Shown piece by piece: positions 8,951-9,408 of a stretch of DNA of 9,408 bases. The notes under the pieces are model-generated. The model was not told the origin of the DNA and did not search any database. It saw only the letters and a program-made list of their open reading frames with translations. Source of the DNA: an uncultured Collinsella sp. (GTDB lineage: Bacteria; Actinomycetota; Coriobacteriia; Coriobacteriales; Coriobacteriaceae); assembly GCA_902478765.1 (NCBI GenBank), contig CABSMN010000026.1:1-9408 (forward strand), written 5' to 3'. The position numbers and the translations under genes were made by a program. The stretch's first letter is position 1. Each line of letters begins with the position of its first letter.

Positions 8951-9011
8951 AACAAATTCCTTTCGAAAGAGCCGTTCTAGAGAACGGCAAGCAGTTACAT
9001 AAACGTGCGGG
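8951..9011 (-). promoter_or_regulatory. selD-yedF gap with a hairpin before the yedF ribosome binding site
   Basis: GCCGTTCT at 8971-8978 and AGAACGGC at 8981-8988 are exact inverted repeats separated by two bases, giving a stable stem of about 7 bp with a 4-base loop. On the minus strand it is followed by TCTTTC, a poor T-tract, so it is at best a weak terminator or attenuator. It may instead shape or protect the mRNA. A second palindrome, CTTTCGAAAG at 8960-8969, overlaps the AAAGGA ribosome binding site (8958-8963). Confidence 0.45.
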
Positions 9012-9369
9012 CTAGCGAACAACGCGGACGGCAGGACCGCCCGGCTCCGCCTCGCACACGCGCCCGACGACGGCGGCGATACGTCCCTCGGCATGTAGAC
9101 GGCGCGCAAGCTCATCCACATCGGCAGCAGGCGCCGCGATGAGCAAACCACCCGAGGTCTGCGGATCGTACAGTGCATCCAACATGCCCGGCTCCAGGTC
9201 CTCGTCGGCAGCCACGCGCGGGCCAAAGAAGTCCTGGTTGCGGTAGGCACCGGCAGGAATAATGCCCAGACGCGCCATATCGAGCACCTGGTCAAAGAGC
9301 GGCACCGCCCCCGACGTAAGTTCAATCTGCACGCCCGAGCCCTCGGCCATCTCGCACGCATGCCCGATC
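9012..9369 (-). CDS. selD: Selenide, water dikinase (selenophosphate synthetase), C-terminal fragment
   Basis: The last 118 residues of SelD, which makes selenophosphate from selenide and ATP. Selenophosphate is the selenium donor for selenocysteine, selenouridine and some molybdenum hydroxylases. The fragment starts at IGHACEMAEGSG, matching the LGH...M segment after the family's GFG motif. It continues with GIIPAGAYRN and the diagnostic DPQTSGGLL, all part of the C-terminal AIRS-type domain. It ends in VGRV...VRVVR and a TAG stop at 9012. A full SelD has about 340-350 residues, so two thirds are missing, including the N-terminal Cys/Sec and nucleotide-binding residues. The truncation comes from the adapter junction, not from gene decay. 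Residues MWIRDR that appear in front of it are adapter-encoded. Which selenium use this SelD serves cannot be told here, since no selA, selB, ybbB or hydroxylase gene is in view. Confidence 0.93.
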
Positions 9370-9408
9370 CTGTCTCTTATCCACATCTGACGCTGCCGAC
9401 GAAGCTAG
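9370..9408 (-). other. Nextera adapter contamination at the right end, not genomic
   Basis: The reverse complement reads CTAGCT (the last six bases of the same i5 index seen at the left end), then TCGTCGGCAGCGTC, then AGATGTGGATAAGAGACAG. The last is the Tn5 mosaic end with one mismatch (T to G). That mismatch explains why the artefact peptide reads MWIRDR rather than the commoner MCIRDR. The contig should be trimmed at 9369. Confidence 0.98.

Noticed and set aside
6914..9014. Three of four stop codons are TAG, possibly TGA avoidance in a selenocysteine user
   Set aside because: Four genes are far too few to support a bias.
8324..9361. A longer 345-residue version of YedF reaching back through selD
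   Set aside because: The extension reads selD in the wrong frame and is Arg-rich. The YedF family starts at MSTKIEVNAMGDACPLP with a good Shine-Dalgarno sequence.

Overview
The window looks like one assembled contig from a high-GC, anaerobic gut actinobacterium of the Coriobacteriia, most plausibly Collinsella. This is inferred from base composition, from a giant secreted BspA-like/InlB B-repeat protein, and from a compact selenium-metabolism gene set. No rRNA, tRNA or other marker gene fixes the taxon. Only positions 49-9369 are genomic. Positions 1-48 and 9370-9408 are Illumina Nextera adapter sequence, so both outermost genes are cut artificially.

All genes lie on the minus strand and read from right to left. 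At the right end is the C-terminal third of selD (selenophosphate synthetase). Next come yedF (TusA-like domain plus DsrE-like domain), a small DUF3343 / putative Se-S carrier gene, and a class V PLP enzyme of the cysteine desulfurase / selenocysteine lyase type. The last two overlap by four bases (ATGA), and the first three are separated by 61 and 19 nt. This is very probably one operon for mobilising selenium (or sulfur) from an amino acid and delivering it towards selenophosphate.

A 126-nt gap follows, carrying a long-range inverted repeat (11 bp perfect plus 4 bp). Its proximal arm contains the Shine-Dalgarno sequence of the next gene. That gene fills the left 6.7 kb and encodes at least 2246 residues of a secreted protein: signal peptide, acidic Ser-rich linker, two tandem 384-residue modules (leucine-rich repeats plus an Ig-like domain), then about fifteen InlB-type B-repeats with one hydrophobic Ala-rich segment among them. 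The C-terminus, where a wall anchor would be expected, is missing because of the adapter junction.

The selenium genes and the surface protein have no obvious functional link and probably form separate transcription units. I see no CRISPR array, transposase, phage gene or RNA gene. The most interesting non-coding signal is the inverted repeat in front of the surface-protein gene. It could be an mRNA hairpin that hides the ribosome binding site, or a small invertible element.
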